Source: AP-15 sp963814865 (lineage in GTDB: Bacteria > Pseudomonadota > Alphaproteobacteria > ATCC43930 > CGMCC-115725). From it: DNA of 64,000 nucleotides. The DNA lies in assembly GCA_963814865.1 (NCBI GenBank), contig CAWFEN010000003.1, forward strand, positions 62,001-126,000, given 5' to 3'. The notes beneath the pieces were generated by a model that was given only the letters and a program-made list of their open reading frames with translations, did not search any database and was not told the origin of the DNA. This document shows, in pieces, positions 26,501-35,854 of this stretch (position 1 is its first letter; each line of letters opens with the position of its first letter). Both the position numbers and the translations under genes were made by a program.

Positions 26501-26714
26501 GAGGCGGCGCGACAATCTGGAGGAGAAAGTGTCGCTGGGTGCGTGACAGAGGGAGGGCATAGCCCCGACCGCGGTCCCATCCAGCGACGGCGCGATCTCG
26601 CAAGAAGCCGCGCGCTCTCGCGGTCGTGGTCGGCCGGAAATGGAGCAGGTTCCTCTCGCCGATGAGCAAACTGCGCTGATTTAATTTAAACCGCTGCGAT
26701 CGTCAGAGGTGACC

Positions 26715-27458
26715 ATGCGTTTCGCCATTGCAACCGCGCTCGCAGGAGTGACGGCCCTGACGCTCGCCGCCGCCGCGCAGACTCCGCCGGCGGCGCCGGC
26801 GATCGCGCGGACGGTAGTGGCCGGCACCAAGCTGCCCTCCCTCGGCAACGCGCCCCTCTATTTCAGGGCGGTGAGTGTGTCGATACCGCCGGGCCAGAAG
26901 ATCAGTCTGTCGGCGCCGAACAGCATCCTCTACCAGCTGTCCGGATCGACCGAAATCGCCGACGGTGAGGCAAAGAAGATCACGGCGGGCGGGGGCGTGC
27001 TGATCGCCGGCGGGACAACCGCATCTTTGACAGCCGGGAACGGTGAGCCGTCGACCCTGCTCTATTTCCTGCTGGCCCCGAAGGATGCCCTCGATCAACC
27101 GATGGCTGCCGCGCCGGCGACGGTCAAGGAGCTCTACCGGACGCCCGCGCCGCTGCCCGGGCCGAGACCAGGGAGCTATGAGTTGAACCTGACGCGGGTC
27201 ACCTTTCCACCGGGGATGCCCTCGAACCGGCCGCACCATCGCTCGGGCGCCGCGCTCTACTACATCGTCTCGGGCACCGGCGCGAACACCGTTGGCGGCA
27301 AGACGGCAGCGCGCGGGCCGGGATCTCTGATCTACGAGCCGTTCGGCCTCGTCCATCAGTGGGGCAACCCCGGCAGCGAGCCGTTGACTTTCCTCGCTTT
27401 CAACATCAATCCCGAAGGCGTGCCGGCCGTCATCCCCGAGACGCCGGCCAAGCCATAG
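26715..27458 (+). CDS. Exported double-cupin protein
   Basis: This 247-residue protein has a signal peptide (FAIATALAGVTALTLAAAAQ). Two cupin-like barrels follow. The first (about 50-125) has lost the usual histidines. The second (about 150-225) keeps NRPHHRSGAALYYIVSG and then FGLVHQWGNPGSEPL, which could bind a metal. The substrate is unknown. AGAGG lies five bases before the ATG. It stands alone between non-coding gaps. Confidence 0.8.
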   Translation: MRFAIATALAGVTALTLAAAAQTPPAAPAIARTVVAGTKLPSLGNAPLYFRAVSVSIPPGQKISLSAPNSILYQLSGSTEIADGEAKKITAGGGVLIAGGTTASLTAGNGEPSTLLYFLLAPKDALDQPMAAAPATVKELYRTPAPLPGPRPGSYELNLTRVTFPPGMPSNRPHHRSGAALYYIVSGTGANTVGGKTAARGPGSLIYEPFGLVHQWGNPGSEPLTFLAFNINPEGVPAVIPETPAKP

Positions 27459-28024
27459 CCGGCGTCGCTGACCGGATTTGCATGCTGTTGCCGTCCCAGC
27501 CAGGGGCCGCGATCACGTCGGCGCCGCGCTGTCGTTGACGTCCCCCTTACTCGCCGGGTGGGGTCGTATAGCCTGGTCGTGTGCGGGCTTTCGTCCGCGG
27601 CCATGGCCTGGGCATTCGCGAGCGCGCCGCCAGCCGCGAGACAGGCGGTAATGCCTGTCTGAGGAGGAAGATTCCGTGCACCTGGACGAGACGCTCTGGT
27701 CGCTAGCTAGAGCGGCCCGCCGGGGCCGCCCTTCGGGGCACCCACGAAGGCCAGACCGCCGAGCAAGACGGCAAGAGTTATTTCGGCGATGACCAGAAAA
27801 ATATCATAAAACTGTCACTCTTCTGGTTGTTACCCTTACATTTGAAAATGTTACATTGATGCCGCAAAATATTTGACATAGTTTTGCCCGGTTGAACTCT
27901 GGCGTTTTTGGCAAAAATCGAGGGTAGTTGAACGGGCGGGCCCTTTGGGATCAAGCTAACTCTTCTATGTAAGGCTGGGGCTCTCAGAGGGGCCCTGGGG
28001 ACGCTCGGCCAGAGACGAAACCTT
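27459..28024. other. Intergenic region, partly AT-rich
   Basis: No gene is supported. The minus strand at about 27709-27810 reads as a short hydrophobic peptide (FLVIAEITLAVLLGGLAFVGAP) without a standard start, perhaps a remnant of a small membrane protein. Positions 27790-27930 are unusually AT-rich for this window and contain TTGACA near 27875, which could be a promoter or foreign DNA. Confidence 0.4.
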
Positions 28025-28045
28025 GTGGCCGGAAGAGGATTTGAA

Positions 28046-28249
28046 TTGACCACCATCGACTTCCGTACCGACCCCGCTACCGCTCGGCGCCACCGCGTCG
28101 TATCGCTCATTACCCTCGCCGACATCCCGGACGTCGTCTGGGCCGATGACGAGACGGGCTGCTTCGGGGTGTCTGGCACAGATGCTAGGGGCAAACGCAT
28201 TGTCGTGGAGCAGTCTGGGCCGATCAAAATCGTCAGCGCGAGGAGGTGA
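28046..28249 (+). CDS. Small hypothetical protein
   Basis: The frame reads TTIDFRTDPATARRHRVVSLITLADIP and on to VVEQSGPIKIVSARR, 67 residues from a TTG at 28046 that has AAGAGGA upstream; a GTG at 28025 is the alternative. The composition is protein-like (mixed strands and acidic turns) and no stop interrupts it. The stop overlaps AGGAGG, the ribosome-binding site of the next start at 28252, so the genes look coupled. I do not recognise a family. Confidence 0.5.
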   Translation: MTTIDFRTDPATARRHRVVSLITLADIPDVVWADDETGCFGVSGTDARGKRIVVEQSGPIKIVSARR

Positions 28250-28295
28250 CCATGCCCGATCGCGACAGTGTCGAACTTTGGGAGGGGACAATCAG

Positions 28296-28652
28296 TTGCC
28301 GACGCATGCGGTACGCGCATTCCTAGAGAGCCTCGCGAAGCGCCGAATCCCCATTACCTACCAGGAGCTGGCGAAGGCTCTTCAGATCGTGCCGCCCCAT
28401 TCCATCCAGCGGGTGACAGAAGCCCTGGAGCGTCTGATGGAGGAGGACGCGGCGGCGAACCGCCCGTTCATCGCGGCGCTCGTCATCAGCAAGGCGCGTG
28501 GCGGCCTGCCGGCGCCCGGGTTCTTCGACTGCGCCCGACGGCTCGGCCGGTTCGCGGGCGATCCGGACGGTCAGGACGCATGGTCGTTTCACGCCGCCGA
28601 GCTGAACGCCGTCTTCGCTCGCTGGGGCGGGTCGAACGACAACGAGCGGTAA
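28296..28652 (+). CDS. Conserved-type hypothetical protein, start uncertain
   Basis: From a TTG at 28296 with GGGAGGGG upstream the frame gives 118 residues: a helical N-terminus (VRAFLESLAKRRIPITYQELAKAL) that resembles a winged-helix segment, then FIAALVISKARGGLPAPGFFDCARRLGRF. The last motif suggests a conserved domain used with DNA-binding-like helices, but the function is unknown. The better ribosome-binding site (GAGGAGG) belongs to an ATG at 28252 in another frame. That frame reads MPDRDSVELWEG and would join this one if a base was lost in the GGGG run near 28284. Confidence 0.65.
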   Translation: MPTHAVRAFLESLAKRRIPITYQELAKALQIVPPHSIQRVTEALERLMEEDAAANRPFIAALVISKARGGLPAPGFFDCARRLGRFAGDPDGQDAWSFHAAELNAVFARWGGSNDNER

Positions 28653-28826
28653 AAATCATACGCTTGGTACCCGGTTCAGAGGACGGCTGCCGACCCAAAA
28701 ACGGCCACCCGGCCCGGCGGGCCGTAAAGCGATTTCACGGGCGCGTGCGATACTGTGCTCACGGTTCAGCAACCCTATAGTCGGCTAGAATGAGGTGCTG
28801 TCATTTTGACGAGGAGCTGGAGGACC

Positions 28827-29282
28827 ATGACTGAGCGCAAGCCTCCGGGGACGAGCTGGGAGACCTGGATCGAAGCGCAGATCCGTGTCGCCAGGGAACA
28901 GGGAGCTTTCGACAACCTGCCGGGGGCCGGTAAACCCCTCCCGTATCTCGGTCAGGAATACGATCCTGACTGGTGGGTGAAGCAGCTCGTCCAGCGCGAG
29001 CAGATCTCGATCCTGCCGCCATCGCTCGAACTACTCCGCAAGGTGGACAAGGAGCTCGCCGCGATCGAGAAGCTCCACGACGAAGCGACCGTCCGTCGTC
29101 GGGTCTCCGCTCTCAACGTCGAGATCGCCAAGGTCAACGCGACCGTGCTGGAGGGGCCGCCGACGCGCCTCAGCACATTGGATGTCGATCAGGTCGTGGC
29201 GCGTTGGCGGCGAACCCGCTCCGCCAATCCTAGCGGTAGCTCTCCGGTCTCACGGCCTCCCCAAAGCGATACGAAGCTCTAA
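28827..29282 (+). CDS. DUF1992 / DnaJC28-conserved-domain protein
   Basis: This 151-residue protein contains the DUF1992 pattern: WIEAQIRVAREQGAFDNLPGAGKPLPY at about 12-38, then DPDWWVKQLVQREQI, and a helical region (ELLRKVDKELAAIEK, VRRRVSALNVEIAKVNATV). The domain is shared with the C-terminus of DnaJ homologue C28. Its bacterial role is not defined. The C-terminal 25 residues are disordered. GGAGGACC precedes the ATG at 28827, which is better than an in-frame start 21 bases upstream. Confidence 0.9.
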   Translation: MTERKPPGTSWETWIEAQIRVAREQGAFDNLPGAGKPLPYLGQEYDPDWWVKQLVQREQISILPPSLELLRKVDKELAAIEKLHDEATVRRRVSALNVEIAKVNATVLEGPPTRLSTLDVDQVVARWRRTRSANPSGSSPVSRPPQSDTKL

Positions 29283-29513
29283 TGCTATGAAATCAGCGGT
29301 TCGGGCGTCAGCCTGGCCCTAACCGTTTTGCCAACATCAGAACTTCTCTCGGCAGCTGGAATCGGCGCTATCCCGCCATCCACGTGCGTCCCCGCGAAGG
29401 CCTCAATTCCCCCCTCCCGAGCCGACCCCCGAGCGGTATCAAGCGTTAGATTTTATCGACTAGAACGAAGACATCATTTTCCCGGGTCGGTCCACACCGG
29501 TATGCCGAGAAGG

Positions 29514-30659
29514 CTATTTCAGATCAACGATCTCGATCCAGTTCGGCTGCGCGCCCATCGGGTAGTGGCCGATCGGCCTCAGCTCGCCGCTCGCCGGCTC
29601 GATCGCGTAGACCGTCATCGCGGCCGAGTCCATCCCGACCGACAGCAGGAACTTGCCGCGCGGGTCGATCGCGAAGCCGCGCGGCGTCTTCTCGGTCGGG
29701 AAGCGGCCGATCTGGGTCAGAGTGCCTCGGTTCGGGTCGATCTTGTAGCCAATCAGCATGCTGGTCTTGCGTTCGGCGCCGTAGAGGAACTTGCCGTCCG
29801 GCGTCACATGGATGTCCGAGGCCGCAGGCTGCTCCTTGTATTCGTTGGTATCGACGAATTGCAGCTCCTTTAGGAGTCCCGAGGCCGGGTCGACCGCAAA
29901 GGTGCCGATCGTCGCTGTCGTCTCGGTGATCAGATAGGCGAACTTCCCATTGGGATGGAAGGTCAGATGGCGCGGCCCAGCGCCTGCCTTGGTGGCGATT
30001 TGGCCCGGGCCATTGGGCGTCACCGTGCCGGTGGCGGAATCGAAGTTGAGCTCCAGCACGATGTCGCCGCCGAGCACCGGCACATAGACGTGCTTGTTGC
30101 TGGCATCGATGACGACACAGTGCGCTTTGGGCTTGGTGTCGAGAATCTGGGTCGCTTTCGCCTCGACGATGCGCTGCGCGTTGATTGGATAGATCGCCAG
30201 CTTGGCACCGACATAGGAAGCGGCGAGCAGAAATTTGCCGGTGCGGTCGGTATTGATGTACGCCATCTGGTCGACCAGCGGGGTTGCCGCCATATGCTTG
30301 AGCCGGCCGGTCGTCTGGTCGATGGCAAAGGTCGAAACCGGATACGGCGCGCTGCGGAGCTGCGCATAGAGGAAATGCTTATCCGGGCTGGTCGCCATCG
30401 GCAGGCTGGCTGGCGACGGCTTGTCGGTGCCGGGAACCGGGGTCTTCTCGATCAGCTCGAGCGCGCCCGTCGCCCGGTTCATCGCCAGGACGAAGACTTC
30501 CTTGCTGCCGGCGTTCGATACATAGACGACCGTTTCCGGTGTGCCTTGGGCCATCGCGTTGCGTCCTCCGATCAGGGCTTGCGCTCCGAGCCCGAGTCCG
30601 GCGATCCCGCCAAGACCAAGTGCCAACACGCGCCGCCGTGCCACCCGTCCGTGACTCAT
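29514..30659 (-). CDS. Tat-exported lactonase-family seven-bladed propeller
   Basis: The 381-residue protein starts with a twin-arginine signal (RVARRRVLALGLGGIAGLGLG, ending AMAQG). The rest is a beta-propeller of the 6-phosphogluconolactonase/YbhE-type lactonase family. Repeated blades show PDKHFLYAQL, PRHLTFHPNGKFAYLI, DIHVTPDGKFLYGAERK and RGFAIDPRGKFLLSVG. Exported members of this family may hydrolyse lactones, but the substrate is unknown. GGGAGGG precedes the ATG. The gene faces away from the next cupin gene and may share the 170-bp divergent promoter region. Confidence 0.88.
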   Translation of the reverse strand: MSHGRVARRRVLALGLGGIAGLGLGAQALIGGRNAMAQGTPETVVYVSNAGSKEVFVLAMNRATGALELIEKTPVPGTDKPSPASLPMATSPDKHFLYAQLRSAPYPVSTFAIDQTTGRLKHMAATPLVDQMAYINTDRTGKFLLAASYVGAKLAIYPINAQRIVEAKATQILDTKPKAHCVVIDASNKHVYVPVLGGDIVLELNFDSATGTVTPNGPGQIATKAGAGPRHLTFHPNGKFAYLITETTATIGTFAVDPASGLLKELQFVDTNEYKEQPAASDIHVTPDGKFLYGAERKTSMLIGYKIDPNRGTLTQIGRFPTEKTPRGFAIDPRGKFLLSVGMDSAAMTVYAIEPASGELRPIGHYPMGAQPNWIEIVDLK

Positions 30660-30826
30660 CGTTCCCTCCCGCCGTCATCTAACATCGCACGCGGGGGCCG
30701 GTCACCCACTAACGCTGCGCTGCTCTTCATCCACCTTGATTGCGCCGCGCCGGGCGCGGCCGCTATGCTCACTTCTTATTATTTGGGTGGCCGAGAGGCC
30801 GTGTCGCCGCTGAAAGGAGCACAGTC

Positions 30827-31252
30827 ATGCCAGTAAAAGCCGGAGTCATTCGCGCCGGGGCGCGCACCACAAGGCGGGGCGCCGCCGAGACCTTCACCGG
30901 GGTCGTGTTCCAGGACCCTGTGATCACCGCCGAAGCGCCGTCGCGCCTTGGTGGTTCGGTCGTTACGTTCACGCCGGGCGCACGCACCGCTTGGCATGCT
31001 CACCCAGTCGGGCAGACGCTCTTCTGTTTGTCCGGCGTCGGCCGCATCTGCTTCAAGGGCGAGAAGCCCCAAGTGCTGAACCCGGGTGATACGGTCAATA
31101 TCCCGCCTGATACGATGCACTGGCACGGCGCTTCGCCCGATCGCCTGTTCTCGCATCTGGCGTTGTCGGAAGCCGGCGAGCAGGGCCAAGGGGCCGCCTG
31201 GGGTGCGCATGTCAGCGATACCGAGTACAACGAGCCGGCGAGCGGGGGCTGA
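30827..31252 (+). CDS. Cupin-domain protein
   Basis: This 141-residue single cupin has motif 1 (TPGARTAWHAHPVGQTLFCLSG) with two histidines and a following glutamine in the metal site, and motif 2 (NPGDTVNIPPDTMHWHGA) with the third histidine. This resembles the small dioxygenase-like or carboxymuconolactone-linked cupins often annotated as quercetin-type. There is no signal peptide. AAAGGAG precedes the ATG at 30827. Its divergent neighbour is the lactonase-like propeller, so both may serve one catabolic step; that is inferred. Confidence 0.88.
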   Translation: MPVKAGVIRAGARTTRRGAAETFTGVVFQDPVITAEAPSRLGGSVVTFTPGARTAWHAHPVGQTLFCLSGVGRICFKGEKPQVLNPGDTVNIPPDTMHWHGASPDRLFSHLALSEAGEQGQGAAWGAHVSDTEYNEPASGG

Positions 31253-31542
31253 ACCAGCCGAACGCCGCTCTTCAGTTTTGCCGGCCAACCGCATGGATCA
31301 TGATCGCTTCTTCGCTGGGAGCGGGGTACCCGGCAGCGGCCGGCAACTGGGCCGACGATCGCTCAATGTCCGGGCCGGAATACGCCCAGTCCAAGGCGAT
31401 CTGCAGCAGTCTGAAGGGCTTATCGCTGCCGCCGGCGGACAGGCCCGACGGGCTGCGGCAGCGGCGCTCAAGGGATGGAGCTCCGAGGCGCTCTAATTCG
31501 GGATCGGTACTTTCACCCGACCCGGTGCGCGCCCGAAAATAT

Positions 31543-31920
31543 ATGAGCGAAAATCATCTACCACGTCGGCCCGGATATGGCCGTGACACCTCGGCCCGCC
31601 CGTACCCCGATGATCGCGAGCGGATGGCGCGAGCGCGTCAGGCGGCCGAGGCGCTGTTCACGCCAACACCGCCAGTAACCGAGAAACTTTCGGTCGACCA
31701 GCCAGCACGTCAGCCACGGGTCCTGGAAACGGCGCCGCCGCCGGCTCGCCGTGAGGCGATCAAAGTAGCTGCAGTCAGCCCAGAGCCGCGGATGCCGCTT
31801 CCGCCGGCGCATTTCGCCCGTATCCGTTCCTGGGTGAAGTACGGCATGACGCTCGCCCAGGTGGCGGAGGTTTACAAAGTACCTGTCGGCGAGATCGCGC
31901 GCATTTGCGGAAAATCCTGA
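31543..31920 (+). CDS. Hypothetical protein with a C-terminal helix-turn-helix-like segment
   Basis: The likely protein is 125 residues from an ATG at 31543. The first 85 residues are basic, proline-rich and disordered. The C-terminus (IRSWVKYGMTLAQVAEVYKVPVGEIARICG) looks like a helix-turn-helix of the type seen in small DNA-binding proteins. The ribosome-binding site is weak. The longer in-frame extension to 31300 is not protein-like and was dropped. The function is unknown, with possible DNA binding inferred. Confidence 0.6.
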   Translation: MSENHLPRRPGYGRDTSARPYPDDRERMARARQAAEALFTPTPPVTEKLSVDQPARQPRVLETAPPPARREAIKVAAVSPEPRMPLPPAHFARIRSWVKYGMTLAQVAEVYKVPVGEIARICGKS

Positions 31921-32101
31921 CCGGCGATCCGAGACCGGGCGATCTTGAGGTGAGATTCGCCGCGCACCTCCTGCTTGAGAGGTCCCTCCGCGCCTACGTC
32001 ACCACCGCCGGCATCAGCTGGGACAGACTTCTCTCCATCCGAACCCAGCGAGAATCCAATGAGGCTTCGTTGCCTAGTGAGGTGAGCTGAACTGAACCTG
32101 G

Positions 32102-33139
32102 CTAGGCGATCTCCTTCGACGAGATCACATAGGCGAAGGTCGTCGGGTCGAGCGAGTCCTCGGTGCCATCGAGGGTTTCGGCGTAGGGATACATCAGAAA
32201 GCCGATCGGCCCGTCCTTCATGCCCGCCAATGTGAAGTCGCGGGCATAGTTGAACCCAACCCAGTTCATCTCCCAATTGCCGAACAGGCGCTCTCGCAGC
32301 GCCCTAACCTTGTCACTATCGAGCGCGACCCGCTCTTCGAGCACGACCTTGCGCACATCGGCGGGGTCGACTGGGAACCAGCCCTTCCCCTCGATGAAGA
32401 CTTCGGCGCGGCAATGCTGCGCCTTGGTAATGTCGCCGGATTTGCCGAGCGATTTCGACACCTTCGAGTCAGCGACGCGGATGCCAAAGAAGTCGCGTGC
32501 CGGTAGCCCCGCCGCCCGGGCGAGCGCGACATAGAGCGAATTGATGTCGGCACATTTGCCGCCGAGATCGCCCGATCTGAGCATGAAGGCAACGTTGCCG
32601 AGCCCACAGCCTCTCGTCTCAGCCCGGCGAAACGTGTTGTCGACAACCCAGTCGTAGATTGCCCGCGCCTTGTCGAGGGGTGCGGTACGCGCTCCCACGA
32701 TTTCCCGTGCCTTGGTCAGCACAATACCGTCGGTCGGCGAGCTCGGCGTCGGGCGCAGATACTCGGCAAGCTCCTGGCGCGAGGCGTCGGGATAGAAGCC
32801 GGACCGGTCGCGCGTCATGATCCGGGCGGTGATTTTGACCTCGCGCGGGGTCGTCAGTTCCAGCCACTCCACCGAGACGATGGGCGCGCGTGAAATCCCG
32901 TCCCACAGCACATAGGCGGGGGCCGACGAGCGCCAGCCGAGATCGACGACGCGCTGATAGTCGAGTGCATCCTGCGGCACCGGTACCCATAGTTGCGCCG
33001 GCACACTCGCATCCTTCAAAGTAATGACGTAGGTGATCTCGAATTCCCGCCAGCCTTGCGGCACGGCATGCGCGCGCCGCCCGACCGCTGCGCTCGCGCC
33101 GGCGGCCACTATGCTCTTGATGAAGTCCCGTCGTTGCAT
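32102..33139 (-). CDS. Tat-exported transglutaminase-like cysteine protease family protein
   Basis: The protein has 345 residues. A twin-arginine signal (MQRRDFIKSIVAAGASAAVG) targets it to the periplasm. The transglutaminase-like core shows the catalytic triad in order: cysteine in LGGKCADINSLYVALARAAGLPAR, histidine in AQHCRAEVFI and aspartate in FPVDPADV. Bacterial members are peptidases or amidases of unknown substrate. GGGAGG precedes the ATG at 33139, which also begins the Tat motif, so the longer frame was rejected. Confidence 0.88.
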   Translation of the reverse strand: MQRRDFIKSIVAAGASAAVGRRAHAVPQGWREFEITYVITLKDASVPAQLWVPVPQDALDYQRVVDLGWRSSAPAYVLWDGISRAPIVSVEWLELTTPREVKITARIMTRDRSGFYPDASRQELAEYLRPTPSSPTDGIVLTKAREIVGARTAPLDKARAIYDWVVDNTFRRAETRGCGLGNVAFMLRSGDLGGKCADINSLYVALARAAGLPARDFFGIRVADSKVSKSLGKSGDITKAQHCRAEVFIEGKGWFPVDPADVRKVVLEERVALDSDKVRALRERLFGNWEMNWVGFNYARDFTLAGMKDGPIGFLMYPYAETLDGTEDSLDPTTFAYVISSKEIA

Positions 33140-33383
33140 CGGGCTACCTCCCTGATGCCGGTGCGTCGCAAGGCGCACCAGGGATCGTTTTGAAACGGGT
33201 CAGGTTGTGTGGAGAAACGATAATGTCTGACAGCGCGGTTGTCATCACGACCCCATCACCCCTCGGCACGGCGATCGACGAGGGTCGATCTGGCCAAGCC
33301 GCGCGTACGGGGACTGCGCTACCGAGCTCTGTTATTTTCAACATTATTTGTCGTAGCGGTTTGAACAATAAGTGTCGCGACCA

Positions 33384-33896
33384 TCACAGCAGCCATTCGG
33401 CTGCAAGCCGACCTGGAGCCAGCACAGCTGTCGCCCAAAGGACAGCCGACGTCAGGTTGGCGATTTGGAAGGGGACGAGCGGCATGGCGCAGATGCCAGC
33501 AACCAGCGGCATGACGCACCGGAGCGGCCCGAAAAACCTGCCGAGGAAAACACCTGCCGCACCCCACTTCTCGAAGAACGCTCGGCCCTTCAACAGCAGT
33601 AAGGGATGGCGGGACAGCGGCCAAATACCGCCGATCGCCTCCTTGTAGTAGAAGCCTAGCCAATAGGAGACCCAGTCCCCAAGCGTCGCGCCGGCCGCCG
33701 CCGCGCCCCACATTGGCCAGAAGCCGATTCCCGCAGCACTGACGATCCCGCCGCCGCCCACCAGGAGGATAGTTGCGGGCAGCAGGAGGGAAACGAAGGC
33801 GAGTGATTCCCCAAAGGCCAGAAGAAAGACGATCGGCAGCGCCAGGACCGCATGCGCTCTGACAATTTCCAGGACCGTGCCGGAGAGGGGTTCCAT
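33384..33896 (-). CDS. DedA/SNARE-associated family membrane protein
   Basis: This 170-residue integral membrane protein has the DedA pattern: FGESLAFVSLLLPATILLVGGG (the conserved F-E-P-like loop region), GDWVSYWLGF, and GAAGVFLGRFFGPLRCVMPLVAG with the conserved R-F-x-P-x-R motif. DedA proteins are thought to support proton-dependent transport of undecaprenyl phosphate or membrane lipids. It is slightly short at the C-terminus for the family, ending AEWLL. It is followed upstream by an unrelated P-type ATPase remnant. Confidence 0.88.
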   Translation of the reverse strand: MEPLSGTVLEIVRAHAVLALPIVFLLAFGESLAFVSLLLPATILLVGGGGIVSAAGIGFWPMWGAAAAGATLGDWVSYWLGFYYKEAIGGIWPLSRHPLLLLKGRAFFEKWGAAGVFLGRFFGPLRCVMPLVAGICAMPLVPFQIANLTSAVLWATAVLAPGRLAAEWLL

Positions 33897-33915
33897 TCCG
33901 ATTCTTGACTCAGGG

Positions 33916-34215
33916 TCAGCGTGTCAGGCGCGTACGCCAGAAACGCTTCAGGCCCTCCAGCACTGTCACCTCGCCTGCAACGGCGGCCACCACTAGCAGT
34001 AGGTCGTCCCCATGCAGCGGGCCAAAGCGGAATAGCTCCCGGTCGAGCGGCAGAGCGAAGATTAACGCCAGCATCGACACCGTCACAGCCGAGATCCATA
34101 TCAGGACGCGATTGCGCTGGCCGGCAAGATCACGCAGCGAAGCGCCAAAGCTGCGGTTAACCAGCACCAGTCCCAGGTCGATCAGCACCGGTGAAATGAA
34201 CGGCAGCGTCCGCCT
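33916..34215 (-). pseudogene. C-terminal remnant of a cation-transporting P-type ATPase
   Basis: About 95 residues match the last membrane helices of a Cation_ATPase_C domain: LVLVNRSFGASLRDL, IWISAVTVSMLALIF, DRELFRFGPLHGDDLLLVV and VLEGLKRFWR. The rest of the ATPase (about 800 residues) is absent; the sequence upstream runs into the HAD gene leader in the opposite direction. This is a truncated remnant, probably left by a deletion. Confidence 0.75.
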
Positions 34216-34337
34216 GTCCGAGATTGAGGCCTTGCGCGGCGGTCTCGGCCTCCGCGCCGAGCGCGACCTGCATTTTGTGCCGCCGCAGATGGTCGAAGCC
34301 CATGCCGAAGAAGCCGGCGCTTGGGCTATATCAAGAC

Positions 34338-35030
34338 ATGAATAGCCAGCACTACCAAGGTGTCGGTGTGAAGCCCTCCTGCATACCCGCTGCCGTCATC
34401 TTCGACATGGATGGTCTCCTGTTCGATACCGAGGCGCTCTATCAAGCGGCAATCCTGATGGCGGCGACCGAAGGAGGGCACGACATATCCTCGGGCATTT
34501 TTGGCCAGACGATTGGTCGTACCTGGGAGCAAACCCGAGCAATCCTTCTCGACCATTTCGGGGCAGCTTTCCCGGTTGACGAATTCATAACCGCCTGGGT
34601 GCGCCATTTCGAAGTGCTGTCGTCGGATCGTCAGTTCCTAAAGCCGGGGGTGATTGAGTTGTTGGACACATTGGACGACTTGCGGCTCCCTCGGGCTATC
34701 GCCACGTCCTCGCCTCACCACAGGGTGCACCACCATCTGACGGCTCATAACTTGGCCGATCGCTTCCAAACGATTGTCGGTCACGGGGATTACGCGGCAA
34801 GCAAGCCCGCGCCCGATCCATTCCTGAAAGCTGCCGAGCTGCTCGGCGTCGATCCTGCCCTGTGCTGGGCTCTGGAGGATTCGCACAACGGGGTCCGATC
34901 CGCGTCTTCAGCCGGGATGACGACGATAATGGTGCCCGACCTTCTCGAACCTACGGAGGAGATGCGGCGGCTCTGCACCCTCGTCGCCTGCGATCTGCAT
35001 GAGGTGCGTCGTCTCATCCAGAGCCTCTAG
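34338..35030 (+). CDS. HAD-family phosphatase (beta-phosphoglucomutase-like)
   Basis: This 230-residue protein has all HAD motifs: FDMDGLLFDTE (nucleophile D and acid/base D), a TSSPHH-type motif II serine region, the motif III lysine in ASKPAPDPF, and EDSHNGV for motif IV. The cap domain lies between about 30 and 100. Members hydrolyse small phosphorylated metabolites, and the substrate is not predictable. The start at 34338 is uncertain because no strong ribosome-binding site is visible, and the longer frame to 34224 overlaps the ATPase remnant. Confidence 0.9.
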   Translation: MNSQHYQGVGVKPSCIPAAVIFDMDGLLFDTEALYQAAILMAATEGGHDISSGIFGQTIGRTWEQTRAILLDHFGAAFPVDEFITAWVRHFEVLSSDRQFLKPGVIELLDTLDDLRLPRAIATSSPHHRVHHHLTAHNLADRFQTIVGHGDYAASKPAPDPFLKAAELLGVDPALCWALEDSHNGVRSASSAGMTTIMVPDLLEPTEEMRRLCTLVACDLHEVRRLIQSL

Positions 35031-35197
35031 AATGGTCGATCAACAGCGGTTCCCGCAGGAACACGGCGGCGCGCCCCAACGTGCGCGGGCGAGGATATCG
35101 CTCCAACCCGGTCATTTGCCGACGCCACCCGGATCGTCTCAGGTGGGTGGTTTGCTGCCCGACAGCTATCCGGCGACGCACCTGCAGAAGCGGACGC

Positions 35198-35854
35198 TTA
35201 TTCGCTCTCATCGCGCCCGAGCACGACGTGCGTCGCGAGGTCTGTGGCAGTGGATTCCATCACGCGGTAGCCGAGGGCAGGGAGATCCAAGCCCTCGAAC
35301 ATCGCCTCGCCTCGTCCGAGCAGGACAGGCGAAAGCGCGAAGTGCAGTTCATCGACCAGGCCGGCCTGCAGATATTGGCGAACTGTCGAGACGCCACCTC
35401 CAATCTTGACGTCGCGTGCTCCCGCGGCGTCGCGTGCGCGCTCGAGCGCGGCGTGGATCCCGTCCGTGACGAAGTGGAACGTGGTGCCGCCCTCCATTAC
35501 GATCGGCTCGCGGGCATGGTGCGTTAGGACGAACGTCGGAGCGTGATAGGGCGGATTGTCGCCCCACCAGCCCTTCCAGCTGTCGTCCAGCCATTCCCCA
35601 CGCACAGGACCGAACATGTTCCGGCCAAGGATGAAGGCACCGAAGCCGTCCATCGAGCGGTGGGCAAAGGTCTCGTCCACGCCCTCCGAACCACCGCTCG
35701 TGCCGAACATGGCCTTGAAGGTCTTCGTTCCGACGAACCAGCGGTGGAGTTCCGTCCCGCGCCTTCCCAGAGGATCCTGGAGACTCTGTTCCTGGCCCGC
35801 TCCGAACCCATCTAGGGACAAGGAAAACCCCGCGACTCTGACACGCCCCACCAT
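35198..35854 (-). CDS. Dihydrofolate reductase-like (RibD C-terminal domain) protein
   Basis: This 218-residue protein has the RibD-C/DHFR fold: VRVAGFSLSLDGFGAG at the start, then DGFGAFILGRNMFGPVRGEW, FVLTHHAREPI, RDVKIGGGVSTVRQYLQAGLVDELHFALSPVLLGRGEAMF and TDLATHVVLGR. Such proteins bind NADPH and occur as stand-alone reductases of unknown substrate, often near regulators. AGAGGGGG precedes the ATG at 35854, so the longer in-frame start is rejected. Confidence 0.88.
   Translation of the reverse strand: MVGRVRVAGFSLSLDGFGAGQEQSLQDPLGRRGTELHRWFVGTKTFKAMFGTSGGSEGVDETFAHRSMDGFGAFILGRNMFGPVRGEWLDDSWKGWWGDNPPYHAPTFVLTHHAREPIVMEGGTTFHFVTDGIHAALERARDAAGARDVKIGGGVSTVRQYLQAGLVDELHFALSPVLLGRGEAMFEGLDLPALGYRVMESTATDLATHVVLGRDESE

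Noticed and set aside
31905..32090. Short 61-codon frame after the helix-turn-helix-like gene
   Set aside because: It begins at a TTG inside the preceding gene, has no ribosome-binding site and no recognisable pattern.
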